From assembly GCA_031275285.1 (NCBI GenBank), contig JAISOY010000032.1, positions 1-43,232 on the forward strand: DNA of 43,232 nucleotides, read 5' to 3'. The stretch comes from Bacteroidales bacterium. Lineage in GTDB: Bacteria > Bacteroidota > Bacteroidia > Bacteroidales > UBA4181. Below, piece after piece: positions 1 to 9,955 of this stretch. The notes under the pieces are model-generated. The model was not told the DNA's origin, did not search any database, and saw only the letters and a list, made by a program, of their open reading frames with translations. The first letter of the stretch is position 1, and each line of letters starts with the position of its first letter. The position numbers and the translations under genes are program-made.

Positions 1-28
1 AAGGTACTGCTTTTTTTTTATCCGCAAA
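1..28 (-). promoter_or_regulatory. Leftward promoter, cut by the window edge
   Basis: Minus-strand TTTG (25-28) lies 18 bases upstream of TACCTT (1-6), which ends at the first base of the window. If the next two bases are TG, it is a third full promoter in the same orientation. The transcription start lies outside the window. Confidence 0.5.
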
Positions 29-100
29 CTTTTTTTGAAACTTTTTTTATCTTTTTTCGTAAATCGCTCGCTTTTCTTTATTTAGACTTAAATACCCCGC

Positions 101-110
101 TCAAAGAACT
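101..110 (-). promoter_or_regulatory. boxA-like antitermination motif
   Basis: The minus strand reads AGTTCTTTGA just downstream of the middle leftward promoter. GTTCTTTGA resembles the boxA element found in rRNA leaders, where Nus factors load. Together with the tandem promoters it suggests an rRNA operon to the left. This rests on a short motif and is an inference. Confidence 0.4.
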
Positions 111-131
111 TGCTTCTCCCAAAAGAGGCCG

Positions 132-162
132 CAAAGGTAAGTGCTTTTTGTTATCATACAAA
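132..162 (-). promoter_or_regulatory. Leftward promoter, middle member of a tandem set
   Basis: On the minus strand a TACCTTTG -7 box (132-139) lies 19 bases from a TTTG -33 box (159-162). The bases just after the -7 box (GCGG) also follow the -7 box of the promoter at 347-378. GC-rich bases right after the -7 box are common in Bacteroidota stable-RNA promoters (family knowledge, not tested here). Confidence 0.7.
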
Positions 163-346
163 CTTTTTTTACTTTTTTATTTGTCTTTTTTTGTATCCAC
201 TTCACTACCAACCGGAACCCACATCTATAACCAACGTTAACAACGGCCCTAATCCGGTAATTACTCAAAAATGCACAAATAAAAACCTGCAAATAACAAA
301 ATCACCATCCCCTCAAACTACTCGCATCCTCTAAAAAAAGAGTCCG

Positions 347-378
347 CAAAGATAAATACAACTTTTTTATATTTCAAA
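347..378 (-). promoter_or_regulatory. Leftward promoter, distal member of a tandem set
   Basis: Read on the minus strand, a TATCTTTG -7 box (347-354) lies 20 bases from a TTTG -33 box (375-378). This matches the Bacteroidota primary sigma consensus. Transcription would begin near 340 and run leftward. No coding gene lies between it and the window edge, so its target is outside. A very similar promoter lies 215 bases downstream. Confidence 0.7.
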
Positions 379-587
379 ATCTATTTATCAACTTTTTTTG
401 AAGTATTGAAACAAGCATTTAACATTCAGTGAAATAATTTCATTTTCCCAGTGGAATTAAGTCATGCTATTAGTTGTTTATAGGATTCTTTTCTTATCTA
501 ACCTACGATAGTTATTGAATAAAAGTAATGAGAAGTCAAATTCGGTACTTTTAAAGTTTTTTATGCTTTCACTGAACTAATTTCGGT
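379..587. other. Intergenic, AT-rich, no gene seen
   Basis: This stretch separates the leftward promoter set from the rightward DUF2723 gene. I see no convincing open reading frame, tRNA or strong hairpin. A minus-strand 63-codon frame at 101-292 and a plus-strand 74-codon frame at 110-334 overlap the promoters and look accidental. Confidence 0.5.
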
Positions 588-595
588 TACTTTTG
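588..595 (+). promoter_or_regulatory. -7 promoter box of the DUF2723 gene
   Basis: TACTTTTG matches TAnnTTTG and sits 17 bases before the ATG at 613, which implies a very short 5' leader. No clear TTTG is seen at the expected -33 position; TTTC at 567-570 is the nearest. Confidence 0.5.
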
Positions 596-612
596 CCTCA
601 AAATATAATCTT

Positions 613-3600
613 ATGCACAGGTATCGTATTCTGAACAATGTTGTTGGATGGTGTTGCTTTGCTATTGCAGCCTGTACTTATATTCTAACTGCTGAACCAA
701 CCGTAAGCTTCTGGGATTGTGGCGAATTTATCGCTGCCGCAGATAAACTTCAGATCGGGCACCCGCCCGGAGCGCCCATGTTTTTATTATTGGCACGGGT
801 GTTCGCTATCTTTGCTCCCGGACCGGACAAAGTAGCATTTATGGTAAATGTCTTTTCTGCTTTGGCAAGTGCATTTACCATTTTGTTTTTATTCTGGAGC
901 ATTACACATATTGCACGTAGGGTATTGATAAAAAAACAGGAATACACCCCTGTAAACACATTTGCTGTATTAGCCAGTGGAGCCATTGGTGCCCTGGCAT
1001 ATACATTTTCTGATACATTTTGGTTCTCAGCAGTAGAAGGTGAGGTATATGCCGCTTCGTCTTTCTTTACCGCTATCGTTTTCTGGGCTATTCTCAAATG
1101 GGAAGAAACAGCCGATACTCCCTATGCCAATCGTTGGCTGATACTCATCGCTTACTTAATGGGACTTTCAATAGGGGTACACTTATTGAATCTGTTAGCG
1201 ATCCCGGCAATTGTCCTGGTATATTATTTCCGTAAATACCAACCGACAAAAAAAGGGGTGATCCTGACCTTATTGACATCAGCATTAATACTTGTGGGAA
1301 TTCTTTACGGTATCATTCCCTGGATCGTCCAACTTGCCGGATATGTAGAACTGGCATTTGTGAACGGATTAGGACTTCCGTATAATACCGGCGTATTATT
1401 TTATATAATCCTGCTGGTGGCGGCCATGATCTATGGCCTGCATTACACATACCGGAAAAAGAAATATATGGTCAATACTATCCTGCTAACAGCGGTAGTC
1501 ATTATTATAGGGTATTCTTCTTATAGCATGATCGTGATCCGCTCATTGGCCAATCCACCGATGGATGAAAACAGCCCGGATAATGTCTTTGCTTTGATGT
1601 CATATCTCAACCGGGAGCAATACGGTGACCGCCCGTTATTTTACGGCCAGTATTATAATGCCCCGGAAACGGAACGGGTAGAAGGGAAACCGGTCTACAC
1701 CCAGATCAATGGACGTTATGAAATAACCACCCGTACGATTAAGCCTGTATATGATAGCCGGTTCAACACTATATTCCCAAGGATGTACAATTCGGCCGCA
1801 TCATCTGTGGAGATGTACAAAAGCTGGGGAAATGTAAAGGGACGACCGGTAAGGGTGAAAGATAGTAATGGAAAAGAAACAATTTTACATAAACCTACTT
1901 TTGCCGAAAACCTCAGGTTCTTTTTTACTTATCAGCTGGGACATATGTATGGTCGCTATTTTATGTGGAATTTTGCAGGACGCCAAAACGATATACAGGC
2001 TGACGGGAGTATTCTCAACGGAAACTGGTTGAGTGGGATACCGGTATTTGACACTCCCCGGCTGGGGGCTCAGGATGAATTGCCCGGACCTATGAAAAAC
2101 GATGCCGGCCGTAATACCTACTATATGCTTCCGTTGATACTTGGTCTGATCGGTTTGTTATGGCACCTGCAGAAAGATATCAAATATTTCTGGGTGGTAA
2201 TGGCCCTGTTTTTTATGACCGGAATCGCTATTGTGATTTATCTGAATCAGACTCCTCTGCAGCCGAGGGAGCGTGATTATGCCTATGCCGGTTCGTTTTA
2301 TGCTTTTGCGATATGGATCGGATTGGGAACAGCTGCCATCTATGACCTGCTAAAGAAAAAGATCCCTGCAAAAGTTTCCTTGACGGCTGCATGTTTATTA
2401 TCTATTTCCGTACCTGTTATCATGGCGCAGCAAAACTGGCACGACCATGACCGTTCCGGACGCTACACTGCAAGGGATATTGCTTATAATTACCTGAATT
2501 CGTGTGCTCCCAATGCTATCCTGTTCACCGTCGGTGATAATGATACCTTCCCTTTATGGTACCTTCAGGATGTAGAAGGTGTACGCACCGATGTACGGGT
2601 GGTCAACCTGATGCTGTTACGTGCTGACTGGTACATCAGCCAGATGAAACTGGCTACATATGGATCGGCTCCCCTTCCTATCGATCTTCCCGAATCGAAA
2701 TATCTTACAGGTCAACGGGATGCCGTATATCTGATCGACCAGGTAAAAGACACGATGGATCTTCGCCAGGCACTGGATTTTATCAATAGCGACGACCCCC
2801 GCAGCCGTATTGAGCCTGAACCCGGAGTACAACTGGACTATATCATGACCAAAAACTTTTCCATACCCGTAGATAAGCAAAAGGTACTGGACAATGGTAT
2901 TGTGAAACCGGAAAATGCAGACGAAATCTTAGATACATTAGCTTTCCGCATTAATTCATTCGCCATAACCAAAGAACACTGGATGGTACTGGAAATTATT
3001 GCATCCAATAATTGGGAACGACCGGTGTACTGGACATCAGCCAACCATGACGGGACGGTGGGACTGGATGATTACCTGCAATTGGACGGAACAGCTTACC
3101 GCTTAGTTCCTATAAAAACGGAAAGTGAAGATGTGCTTAATACAGGCAGGGTCGATTCGGACTTATTGTACGACCGGCTAATGAACACTTTTCGCTGGGG
3201 TCGTTTTAATGAACCCGATGTATGGATAGATTACCAGAATATCAGAACCATGAACGTAATACGAGCCCGTCATTTATATAACCGCCTTGCTACGCAGTTG
3301 ATACAGGAAGGAAAGAGGGAACGTGCAGTTAAGGTAATTGATCGTGCGCTGGAGCTATTTCCTCCATCCAAATTGCCTTATGATTACTTTTCATTGATAC
3401 AGGCTGAAATATTATTTCAGGCGAGTGAAACAGAGAAAGCCTCCGGTCTTCTTATGGATTATGCCGATGATTGCCTGGATGAACTGAATTATTATTATTC
3501 TCTATCCAAAAAATATTTTGATTCCGTTAAACGAAAGTCGGAAAGGACAGAACTTTTATTAAATGAAATTGCGAGGCTGGCAAAAGCCTATGAACAAGAG

Positions 3601-3645
3601 GAAATTAACGATTATATTTCATCACGACTGGAACGACAACAGTGA
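613..3645 (+). CDS. DUF2723 multi-pass membrane protein (probable GT-C glycosyltransferase) with C-terminal repeat domain
   Basis: A 1010-residue inner-membrane protein. The N-terminal 300 residues hold many hydrophobic helices and the signature WDCGEFIAAADKLQIGHPPG (about residues 35-54) of DUF2723 (PF11028). The acidic D and E there sit where GT-C fold enzymes keep a catalytic acid in the first periplasmic loop. More helices follow around 500-610. The rest looks soluble and ends in TPR-like helices (about 905-1000). The family is distantly related to eukaryotic TMEM260, an O-mannosyltransferase, and Bacteroidota have general protein O-glycosylation that starts with mannose. A lipid-linked sugar to protein transfer is therefore a reasonable inference, not proven. 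It stands alone, with its own promoter and the HK gene 129 bases downstream. The ATG at 613 fits the start of the first helix. Confidence 0.85.
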   Translation: MHRYRILNNVVGWCCFAIAACTYILTAEPTVSFWDCGEFIAAADKLQIGHPPGAPMFLLLARVFAIFAPGPDKVAFMVNVFSALASAFTILFLFWSITHIARRVLIKKQEYTPVNTFAVLASGAIGALAYTFSDTFWFSAVEGEVYAASSFFTAIVFWAILKWEETADTPYANRWLILIAYLMGLSIGVHLLNLLAIPAIVLVYYFRKYQPTKKGVILTLLTSALILVGILYGIIPWIVQLAGYVELAFVNGLGLPYNTGVLFYIILLVAAMIYGLHYTYRKKKYMVNTILLTAVVIIIGYSSYSMIVIRSLANPPMDENSPDNVFALMSYLNREQYGDRPLFYGQYYNAPETERVEGKPVYTQINGRYEITTRTIKPVYDSRFNTIFPRMYNSAASSVEMYKSWGNVKGRPVRVKDSNGKETILHKPTFAENLRFFFTYQLGHMYGRYFMWNFAGRQNDIQADGSILNGNWLSGIPVFDTPRLGAQDELPGPMKNDAGRNTYYMLPLILGLIGLLWHLQKDIKYFWVVMALFFMTGIAIVIYLNQTPLQPRERDYAYAGSFYAFAIWIGLGTAAIYDLLKKKIPAKVSLTAACLLSISVPVIMAQQNWHDHDRSGRYTARDIAYNYLNSCAPNAILFTVGDNDTFPLWYLQDVEGVRTDVRVVNLMLLRADWYISQMKLATYGSAPLPIDLPESKYLTGQRDAVYLIDQVKDTMDLRQALDFINSDDPRSRIEPEPGVQLDYIMTKNFSIPVDKQKVLDNGIVKPENADEILDTLAFRINSFAITKEHWMVLEIIASNNWERPVYWTSANHDGTVGLDDYLQLDGTAYRLVPIKTESEDVLNTGRVDSDLLYDRLMNTFRWGRFNEPDVWIDYQNIRTMNVIRARHLYNRLATQLIQEGKRERAVKVIDRALELFPPSKLPYDYFSLIQAEILFQASETEKASGLLMDYADDCLDELNYYYSLSKKYFDSVKRKSERTELLLNEIARLAKAYEQEEINDYISSRLERQQ

Positions 3646-3742
3646 ATGTACGTATTTAACCTATAACTGATTCTGCGATAAACCAGACACCTTTATAGTG
3701 TTTTTACCATTATTTTACTGATCGTTTCCGGGAAAAATGATT

Positions 3743-3750
3743 TATATTTG
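3743..3750 (+). promoter_or_regulatory. -7 promoter box of the histidine kinase/receptor pair
   Basis: TATATTTG fits the Bacteroidota -7 consensus and lies 25 bases before the GTG proposed as start of the kinase. No good TTTG is visible at -33. Confidence 0.45.
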
Positions 3751-3774
3751 TCATAAGAGAAATGAAATATAAAG

Positions 3775-5814
3775 GTGGTAACTCACACGGTTAAATCTAT
3801 CGCTTTATGTGTTGTTTTTCTTAATCTTTTGGTAAAATTGAAATACCAACTTATACATATAAAAAAAATATGTAGGACCGGTTTCTTTATAAGCCTGGTT
3901 CAGGTATTGTATTTTTATAATGTTTGTTCTGTATATGCCTTTCAGTCCAACAACGACCACCCTATCCTAATCATAAGCTCCTACAATCCTGACTCTTACA
4001 GCACATCGACAAATATTTCAGAATTTATCGAGGAATACAACCGGCTGGGTGGTACTTCTACTGTACATATTGAAAACATGAATTGTAGAAGTTTCTCCGA
4101 ATCTCTTTACTGGAAAGAGAGGATGAAGAATATCCTAAGCAAATACCAGGGATACAATAAACCTAAAAGCATTATATTATTAGGTCAGGAGGCCTGGGCA
4201 TCATATTTGTCGCAGGATGACTCTACAGTCGCTAATATTCCTGTATTTTCGGCCATGGCAAGCAGAAATGCTATTATTCTGCCCGACAGGAATGTTGCAT
4301 CTTTGAAAAATTGGATGCCGGAATCTGTGGATTTAATCTCTGATTCATTGTCTAAACATGTACAGGGCGGCTTCATATATGAATATGATGTCGAGAGCAA
4401 CATCCGTCTCATCAAAAAATTGTACCCGGATACCCGGAATATCGCATTTGTCTCCGATAATACATATGGAGGAGTATCTATCCAGGCTTTCGTAAGAAAA
4501 GAGATGAAAAAATTTCCGGAATTGAACCTGATACTTCTTGATGGCCGGAGTCACAGCATCTATACGATTGTTGAAGAGTTACGTTCATTGCCGCCCAATA
4601 CGGTATTATTGTTAGGTACCTGGCGAGTGGATGAAAATGACGGATATTTTATGAGAAATGCTACGTATACCATGATGGAAGCCATTCCATCCTTACCTGT
4701 TTTTTCATTAACATCCCTCGGACTGGGCTATTGGGCAATAGGCGGCTATATGCCAGACTACCGGAATTTTGGCAAAGATGTAGCACGGCAAATCATTCAT
4801 GTCTTATCGGATAAAGAAACTAAAAACCAGATAACTATTGTTCCTAATTATCTGAAATTAGACAACATAAAGATAGACGAACTGGATATTGATCGATCAT
4901 TCCTACCTTCGGATATAAAATTGATCAATGTAAATCCGACGTTTTACCAACAATACAAGTTACAGATATGGACAGGCGTACTTATTATTACCATTTTATC
5001 AGTTGCTTTATTACTTGCCCTCTTTTTCTACGCCAGAACAAAAAGGTTGAAAGATAATTTAGAAGTTTCCGAAGTAGAATTACGCATAGCCAAAGATAGA
5101 GCTGAAGAATCAAATCGTTTAAAAAGTGCATTCCTGGCAAATATGAGTCATGAAATAAGAACCCCTTTAAATGCGATAGTAGGCTTTTCGAATATACTGA
5201 TCATGAAGGATCCTTCATCAAAAGAGAGAAAAACTTATTGTGAAATAATCCAGAATAGCTCCAAATTATTATTGAGATTGATCAATGATATTTTAGATAT
5301 TTCAAAATTAGAAACGGAAAAGGTCAGTTTCTGCTATAAAAAGTGTGACATCATTCCTTTATTGTACCAGGTATTAGCCACGATCGAACATGCCCCTCAA
5401 AATAATAACGAATATATTTTCCATCCCCGTTATAATGAATTTGAGTTACGCACAGATGATCAACGTTTGCAACAAATATTGATCAATCTTTTATCAAATG
5501 CTTCAAAATTTACAAAAAACGGAAAAATAACATTGGACTTTGAAATTGATGCAGCCAATCACCGGATACTATTCTCCGTAGCTGATACGGGACCTGGGAT
5601 CCCTGAAGATAAAAGGGAAACAATATTCGACAGGTTTGAAAAACTGGATAATTATGTCCAAGGTACTGGTTTAGGCCTCGCTATATGTAAGTTGATCACA
5701 TCTAAATGGGGAGGCGATATCTGGGTAGATCCCCATTATAAAGATGGAACACGCTTTGTTTTTTCACATCCGTTGGATATTGAGAAAGAGATAATGAATC
5801 ATTCCTTAAATTAA
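3775..5814 (+). CDS. Orphan sensor histidine kinase with periplasmic-binding-protein-like sensor
   Basis: A membrane kinase of about 679 residues. A hydrophobic N-terminus (second segment about 36-55) acts as signal or anchor. A periplasmic domain of about 330 residues follows, with an ABC-substrate-binding-like pattern (ILIISSYNPDS near its start, YGGVSIQAF in the middle). Then come one transmembrane helix (about 396-418), a short coiled coil, a HisKA domain with phospho-acceptor H459 in NMSHEIRTPLNA, and an HATPase domain with N box (NLLSNASKF), G1 (DTGPGIP) and G2 (GTGLGLAI). It has no receiver or DNA-binding domain and no response regulator is nearby. The start is uncertain: GTG at 3775 gives two hydrophobic segments, and a TTG further in would leave one signal peptide. 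A 10-codon ATG frame at 3762 overlaps it. The receptor gene starts 15 bases downstream. Confidence 0.85.
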   Translation: MVTHTVKSIALCVVFLNLLVKLKYQLIHIKKICRTGFFISLVQVLYFYNVCSVYAFQSNNDHPILIISSYNPDSYSTSTNISEFIEEYNRLGGTSTVHIENMNCRSFSESLYWKERMKNILSKYQGYNKPKSIILLGQEAWASYLSQDDSTVANIPVFSAMASRNAIILPDRNVASLKNWMPESVDLISDSLSKHVQGGFIYEYDVESNIRLIKKLYPDTRNIAFVSDNTYGGVSIQAFVRKEMKKFPELNLILLDGRSHSIYTIVEELRSLPPNTVLLLGTWRVDENDGYFMRNATYTMMEAIPSLPVFSLTSLGLGYWAIGGYMPDYRNFGKDVARQIIHVLSDKETKNQITIVPNYLKLDNIKIDELDIDRSFLPSDIKLINVNPTFYQQYKLQIWTGVLIITILSVALLLALFFYARTKRLKDNLEVSEVELRIAKDRAEESNRLKSAFLANMSHEIRTPLNAIVGFSNILIMKDPSSKERKTYCEIIQNSSKLLLRLINDILDISKLETEKVSFCYKKCDIIPLLYQVLATIEHAPQNNNEYIFHPRYNEFELRTDDQRLQQILINLLSNASKFTKNGKITLDFEIDAANHRILFSVADTGPGIPEDKRETIFDRFEKLDNYVQGTGLGLAICKLITSKWGGDIWVDPHYKDGTRFVFSHPLDIEKEIMNHSLN

Positions 5815-5829
5815 AAAATAACTACATAA

Positions 5830-8577
5830 ATGAATAAATATATTGTTTGTTGCTTATTAATTTCTACTCTATCAATAACATTGAATAGCAACATTCTGGG
5901 ACAGGTGATCGTAAAGGGTCAGGTAGTAGATGCAGATAACGGGGAGCCGTTAGTGGGGGCCACAATCCTGACTATTGGTGCTGATCAAGGAAATATTACA
6001 GATTCTGAAGGTAAATTTTCATTACTGGTCGCTCCAAATTCAAGTATTTCAATTAAATATCTGGGATATAAAGATTTGAAGAAGACAGTTCCCGCCACTG
6101 ATCTGCTGGATCTGGGTGTTGTTATGATGGAAACGGATGAATACTCACTGGATGATGTGACTATTACATCCTCAATTGCTATTTCAAGAAAAACTCCTGT
6201 CGCATTATCCTCGATCAACAATTCATATATAGAGGAAAAGATAGGAATGCAGGATTTTCCCGAGATATTAAAGGCTACTCCGGGAGTATATGCAACACGG
6301 AAAGGAGGCGGCTTTGGCGATTCAGAGTTAAGATTAAGGGGATTTAAATCAGAAAATATTGCTGTAATGGTAAACGGTGTCCCCGTGAATGATATGGAAT
6401 GGGGAGGAATCTACTGGAGCAATTGGGCCGGATTAATAGATGTCAGCCGTTCCGTACAGGTACAACGAGGTTTGGGTGCATCAAAAGTTTCTGCTCCATC
6501 GGTAGGAGGCTCTGTCAACATTATTACGAACACGATCGATGCAAAAAAAGGAGGATTTATATCATATGGGATGGGTAATCACGGATATAATAAGGTCGTA
6601 TTCAAAGTATCCACCGGATTGATGAAAAATGGCTGGGCCTTAACATTACTTGGCGGTAGAACCTGGGGAGAAGGATATGTACAGGGGACAGAATTCAACA
6701 GTTATAATTATTTTATCAATGTTGCCAAACGAATCAATGATAGCCACCAACTTTCCTTAACGGCATTTGGGGCACCTCAATGGCACAATCAACGTAATAA
6801 GAACGATGGGCTTACGATGGATGGGTGGCAACAGGTAAAAAAATTCATGGGAGATGATCGGCCTTATACCTATAATCCGACATATGGATATGGTATTAAC
6901 GGTGAGCGAAAAACATCTTCGAAAAATGAATACCATAAACCCCAGATATCTTTGAATCATTTGTGGCAAATCAATGAAAAATCAAACCTCAGCACGGCAC
7001 TATATGTATCTATAGGCCGGGGATATGGTTATAGCGGACAAGGCTTTAGCTCTGCATACAGGAATAAGTGGTATGGAGCATCTTACGGTACTTTAAATAC
7101 AGAATTGCGTCATCCGGATGGTACTTTTGCCTATGATGAAATATATGAAATAAATGCGGCAAGTACCGACGGAGCGCTTATGGCAATGTCGAAATCTGTA
7201 AACAGCCATAATTGGTATGGACTGTTGTCTACTTATTCAACAAAAATCGGAAAAAACTTCGATTTCTACGGAGGAATCGACTTTCGGTATTATAAGGGTA
7301 TCCATACCAATGAACTGATCGATCTCTATGGGGCTGATTATTTTCTTGACTCCTCTTCAAGAGGAAGCGTATTACCTGAAAACAACAGTGCTGCAACAGA
7401 AGGAGATGCTTTCGTCAATAAAGAAATGCGGGTAGGTGATATTGTTTACAGGGATTATGATGGATACATCGCTCAGGAGGGAGTGTTTGCGCAAGCGGAA
7501 TATAAGCTTGAAAAACTGAATGCATTTATTTCAGGCTCTTTATCAAATTTTTCATATTGGCGATACGACCGGTTTTACTATGATAAAGATCACGCCCGTT
7601 CAAAAACGGAAAACTTTTTAGGCTATAATATAAAAGGCGGAGCCAACTACAATTTGACGGATAACCACAATATATTTGCCAACGTTGGCTATATAAGCCG
7701 CGCGCCTTTCTATTCCGGAGGCGTTTTCTTGTCTGGACAGGTAAGTAACATAACCAATCCGGAAGCCATCAATGAAAAAATATTTTCCATAGAGTTGGGT
7801 TACGGACTGCATAACAAATTCATAGATATAAAACTAAATGCCTATCATACCAAATGGATGGATAAAACCATGACAAAAGGTATTGAAGTAAAAAGCAACA
7901 ATGTATATATCGATCAGATCAGCCTGAATATGGCAGGAGTGGATGCCGTTCACCAGGGAATTGAACTCGACTTCATAGCAAAACCATTTAACTGGTTGGA
8001 TATTACGGGCATGGTATCTTTGGGGGATTGGAATTGGAAGGGTAATTCTACCGGCTACTTCTATGATTCGGGAGGACAACCTGTAAAATCATACGGCAGA
8101 AATCCTGAAACAGGGAATACGGAAATAGTTCATGCGTCCGGGATACAAGCAGATGACCATGCTTATATGACAGTAGATTTAGATGGGGTTAATGTTGGTG
8201 GTTCCGCACAAACCACAGCTTCTTTAGGTATCAAGATAAAACCTATTGAAGGACTTTACTTCGGAGCGGATTATTTGTTGTATGCCCGCAATTATTCCGA
8301 CTGGAATTTCAGTTCATATGATCTGGTATTGAATGGAACAAAAGAATACGAAACTCCATGGAGAATTCCTTCAGCAGGAGTAGTAGATCTTCATGCGGGT
8401 TACAGTTTTAAGATAGGCGGACTGGATGCATCGGTATCCGGTAATATTTTTAATTTGCTTGACAAAGAATACATAGTGGATGCAAATGACGGAACCGACC
8501 ATGATAAAGCAACTGCATATGGTATATTTTACGGATTCGGACGTACCGGTTCAGTAAAATTAAAAATAACGTTCTAA
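5830..8577 (+). CDS. TonB-dependent outer membrane receptor with carboxypeptidase-like N-terminal domain
   Basis: A 915-residue outer membrane transporter. Signal peptide about 1-24. A CarboxypepD_reg-like beta-sandwich (about 26-105, VKGQVVDADNGEPLVGATIL) is typical of Bacteroidota receptors. The plug domain (about 115-245) contains LRGFKSENIAVMVNGVPVND and GGSVNIITNT. A 22-strand-type barrel rich in alternating aromatic residues follows and ends in KLKITF. It is shorter than most SusC proteins and has no SusD partner, so it resembles the siderophore/cofactor receptor branch more than the glycan branch. The substrate cannot be inferred. Only 15 bases separate it from the kinase upstream, so the two are almost certainly co-transcribed. 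It needs TonB-ExbBD energy; two TonB genes lie at the far end of this window. Confidence 0.9.
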   Translation: MNKYIVCCLLISTLSITLNSNILGQVIVKGQVVDADNGEPLVGATILTIGADQGNITDSEGKFSLLVAPNSSISIKYLGYKDLKKTVPATDLLDLGVVMMETDEYSLDDVTITSSIAISRKTPVALSSINNSYIEEKIGMQDFPEILKATPGVYATRKGGGFGDSELRLRGFKSENIAVMVNGVPVNDMEWGGIYWSNWAGLIDVSRSVQVQRGLGASKVSAPSVGGSVNIITNTIDAKKGGFISYGMGNHGYNKVVFKVSTGLMKNGWALTLLGGRTWGEGYVQGTEFNSYNYFINVAKRINDSHQLSLTAFGAPQWHNQRNKNDGLTMDGWQQVKKFMGDDRPYTYNPTYGYGINGERKTSSKNEYHKPQISLNHLWQINEKSNLSTALYVSIGRGYGYSGQGFSSAYRNKWYGASYGTLNTELRHPDGTFAYDEIYEINAASTDGALMAMSKSVNSHNWYGLLSTYSTKIGKNFDFYGGIDFRYYKGIHTNELIDLYGADYFLDSSSRGSVLPENNSAATEGDAFVNKEMRVGDIVYRDYDGYIAQEGVFAQAEYKLEKLNAFISGSLSNFSYWRYDRFYYDKDHARSKTENFLGYNIKGGANYNLTDNHNIFANVGYISRAPFYSGGVFLSGQVSNITNPEAINEKIFSIELGYGLHNKFIDIKLNAYHTKWMDKTMTKGIEVKSNNVYIDQISLNMAGVDAVHQGIELDFIAKPFNWLDITGMVSLGDWNWKGNSTGYFYDSGGQPVKSYGRNPETGNTEIVHASGIQADDHAYMTVDLDGVNVGGSAQTTASLGIKIKPIEGLYFGADYLLYARNYSDWNFSSYDLVLNGTKEYETPWRIPSAGVVDLHAGYSFKIGGLDASVSGNIFNLLDKEYIVDANDGTDHDKATAYGIFYGFGRTGSVKLKITF

Positions 8578-8615
8578 GCCTATCCCGTAAGAGACCTGGA
8601 ATGAAAGGATTAGCT

Positions 8616-9800
8616 TTATTCCGATAACTCGATAATAGATCCGGCCACGATGTTTGATATCAGGTTACGTAAACGGATAGATGTCCCGGTTTTAAGATGA
8701 ACACAATTGGTCAGCAGGATCACAGCTGTTTTTGTTTCAGGATCTAAAACAATTGAGGTTCCTGTAAAGCCAGTGTGTCCGTAAGAATATGGACCGAAAA
8801 GATCACCTTGATTGGATCCCCAGGTATCCCATCCCAATGTACGCCCGAAATCTTCATATCCTGAGGGGACCTTTGACATTGTCCGTACTGTAAGTGGCCC
8901 CAGAATACGAACCCCATTCAGTTCCCCGCCATTTAATAACATGGCAGCCAAAACAGAAAGATCTTCAGCATTTGAAAAAACTCCGGCATTTCCCGATACC
9001 CCTCCGTTCATCACCCTTGCTAAAGGATCATGAACCGTACCTGTAGGCACTCTATCCGGCTCTGTAGGCACAGCCTGATATAATGTTTCTCCTACGGGAT
9101 TATAATCTGTATGCTTTAAATGAAGCGGTTTAAAAATATTCTCCCGCGCAAATATTTGCAGGCTTTGTCCAGATATCAACTCAATAATCCGTTGTAAGGT
9201 AATAAAATTAAGGCAACTATACCGGCACTGTTTCCTAGGCTCGGATAAGCGGGAAACATTGGAAATGTATTCGATCATACCATCCGGATTAGGGGTGGAA
9301 TATACTTTTTGTAATTCTTCCAGAGATGCATAAGCGGGCAGTCCTGAAGTATGTGTCAATAAATTTATGATCTTGATTTCAGTCCTTCTTTGGGTCAAAG
9401 TATCCACCCAAGGTTTGAATTCCGGTATATACAAGGATACATTATCGTATAAGCGCAGTTTTCCCTGTTCGATCAAGATCATACACGATAAAGTAGTAGA
9501 AATAACTTTACTGACAGAAGCAAGATCAAAGACCGCATTCTCATTCATAGGTATTTTTTCAGGGTGTACCTGTTGCATCCCATAAGCTCTTAAATAAGCC
9601 AATTTATCGAAACGAACCACAGCTAATACTGCCCCGGGAATTTCCTCATTATCAATAGCCTTTTGAATAGCAGTATCTGCATAAGCCATACGTTGCGCAT
9701 CCATTCCCACCGCGGCCGGTGTAACCCTTGGTATCGACTGTGCATGCAATGATATAGCAACGCACATCAACAAAAATGTAAATAAAATCCTATATTTCAT
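8616..9800 (-). CDS. Secreted serine hydrolase, beta-lactamase class C fold
   Basis: A PF00144 (beta-lactamase/esterase/DD-peptidase) protein of 394 residues. I place the start at ATG 9800, which begins a clean signal peptide (MKYRILFTFLLMCVAISLHA). The frame stays open to 9914, but that would add 38 polar residues ahead of the signal. Motifs: S95-x-x-K98 in LASVSKVI, YSCLNF as the Tyr element (relatives often have YSDLNF), and HTG in GHTGFTG near the C-terminus. Likely periplasmic or exported. Whether it is an esterase, a peptidoglycan peptidase or a D-amino-acid amidase cannot be told. It lies downstream of the metallophosphoesterase gene on the same strand with a gap of about 155 bases, so it may have its own promoter. 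Confidence 0.85.
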   Translation of the reverse strand: MKYRILFTFLLMCVAISLHAQSIPRVTPAAVGMDAQRMAYADTAIQKAIDNEEIPGAVLAVVRFDKLAYLRAYGMQQVHPEKIPMNENAVFDLASVSKVISTTLSCMILIEQGKLRLYDNVSLYIPEFKPWVDTLTQRRTEIKIINLLTHTSGLPAYASLEELQKVYSTPNPDGMIEYISNVSRLSEPRKQCRYSCLNFITLQRIIELISGQSLQIFARENIFKPLHLKHTDYNPVGETLYQAVPTEPDRVPTGTVHDPLARVMNGGVSGNAGVFSNAEDLSVLAAMLLNGGELNGVRILGPLTVRTMSKVPSGYEDFGRTLGWDTWGSNQGDLFGPYSYGHTGFTGTSIVLDPETKTAVILLTNCVHLKTGTSIRLRNLISNIVAGSIIELSE

Positions 9801-9955
9801 ATGCATAAGTCGGAAAGTAAGAATGTTCATAAAGTCGAAAAGTAGAGGCAGGCAACTTTTTTCAGGATACTTTTCATTTCTTTTTATTTCTTCTTCTTTC
9901 AATTTATTTTTCATCCGTTTATAATTTTACACTTGAAACACTATTCTTTGATGCC

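Noticed and set aside
101..334. Short frames on both strands at the left edge
   Set aside because: They overlap the tandem promoters and boxA-like motif and encode no recognisable protein.
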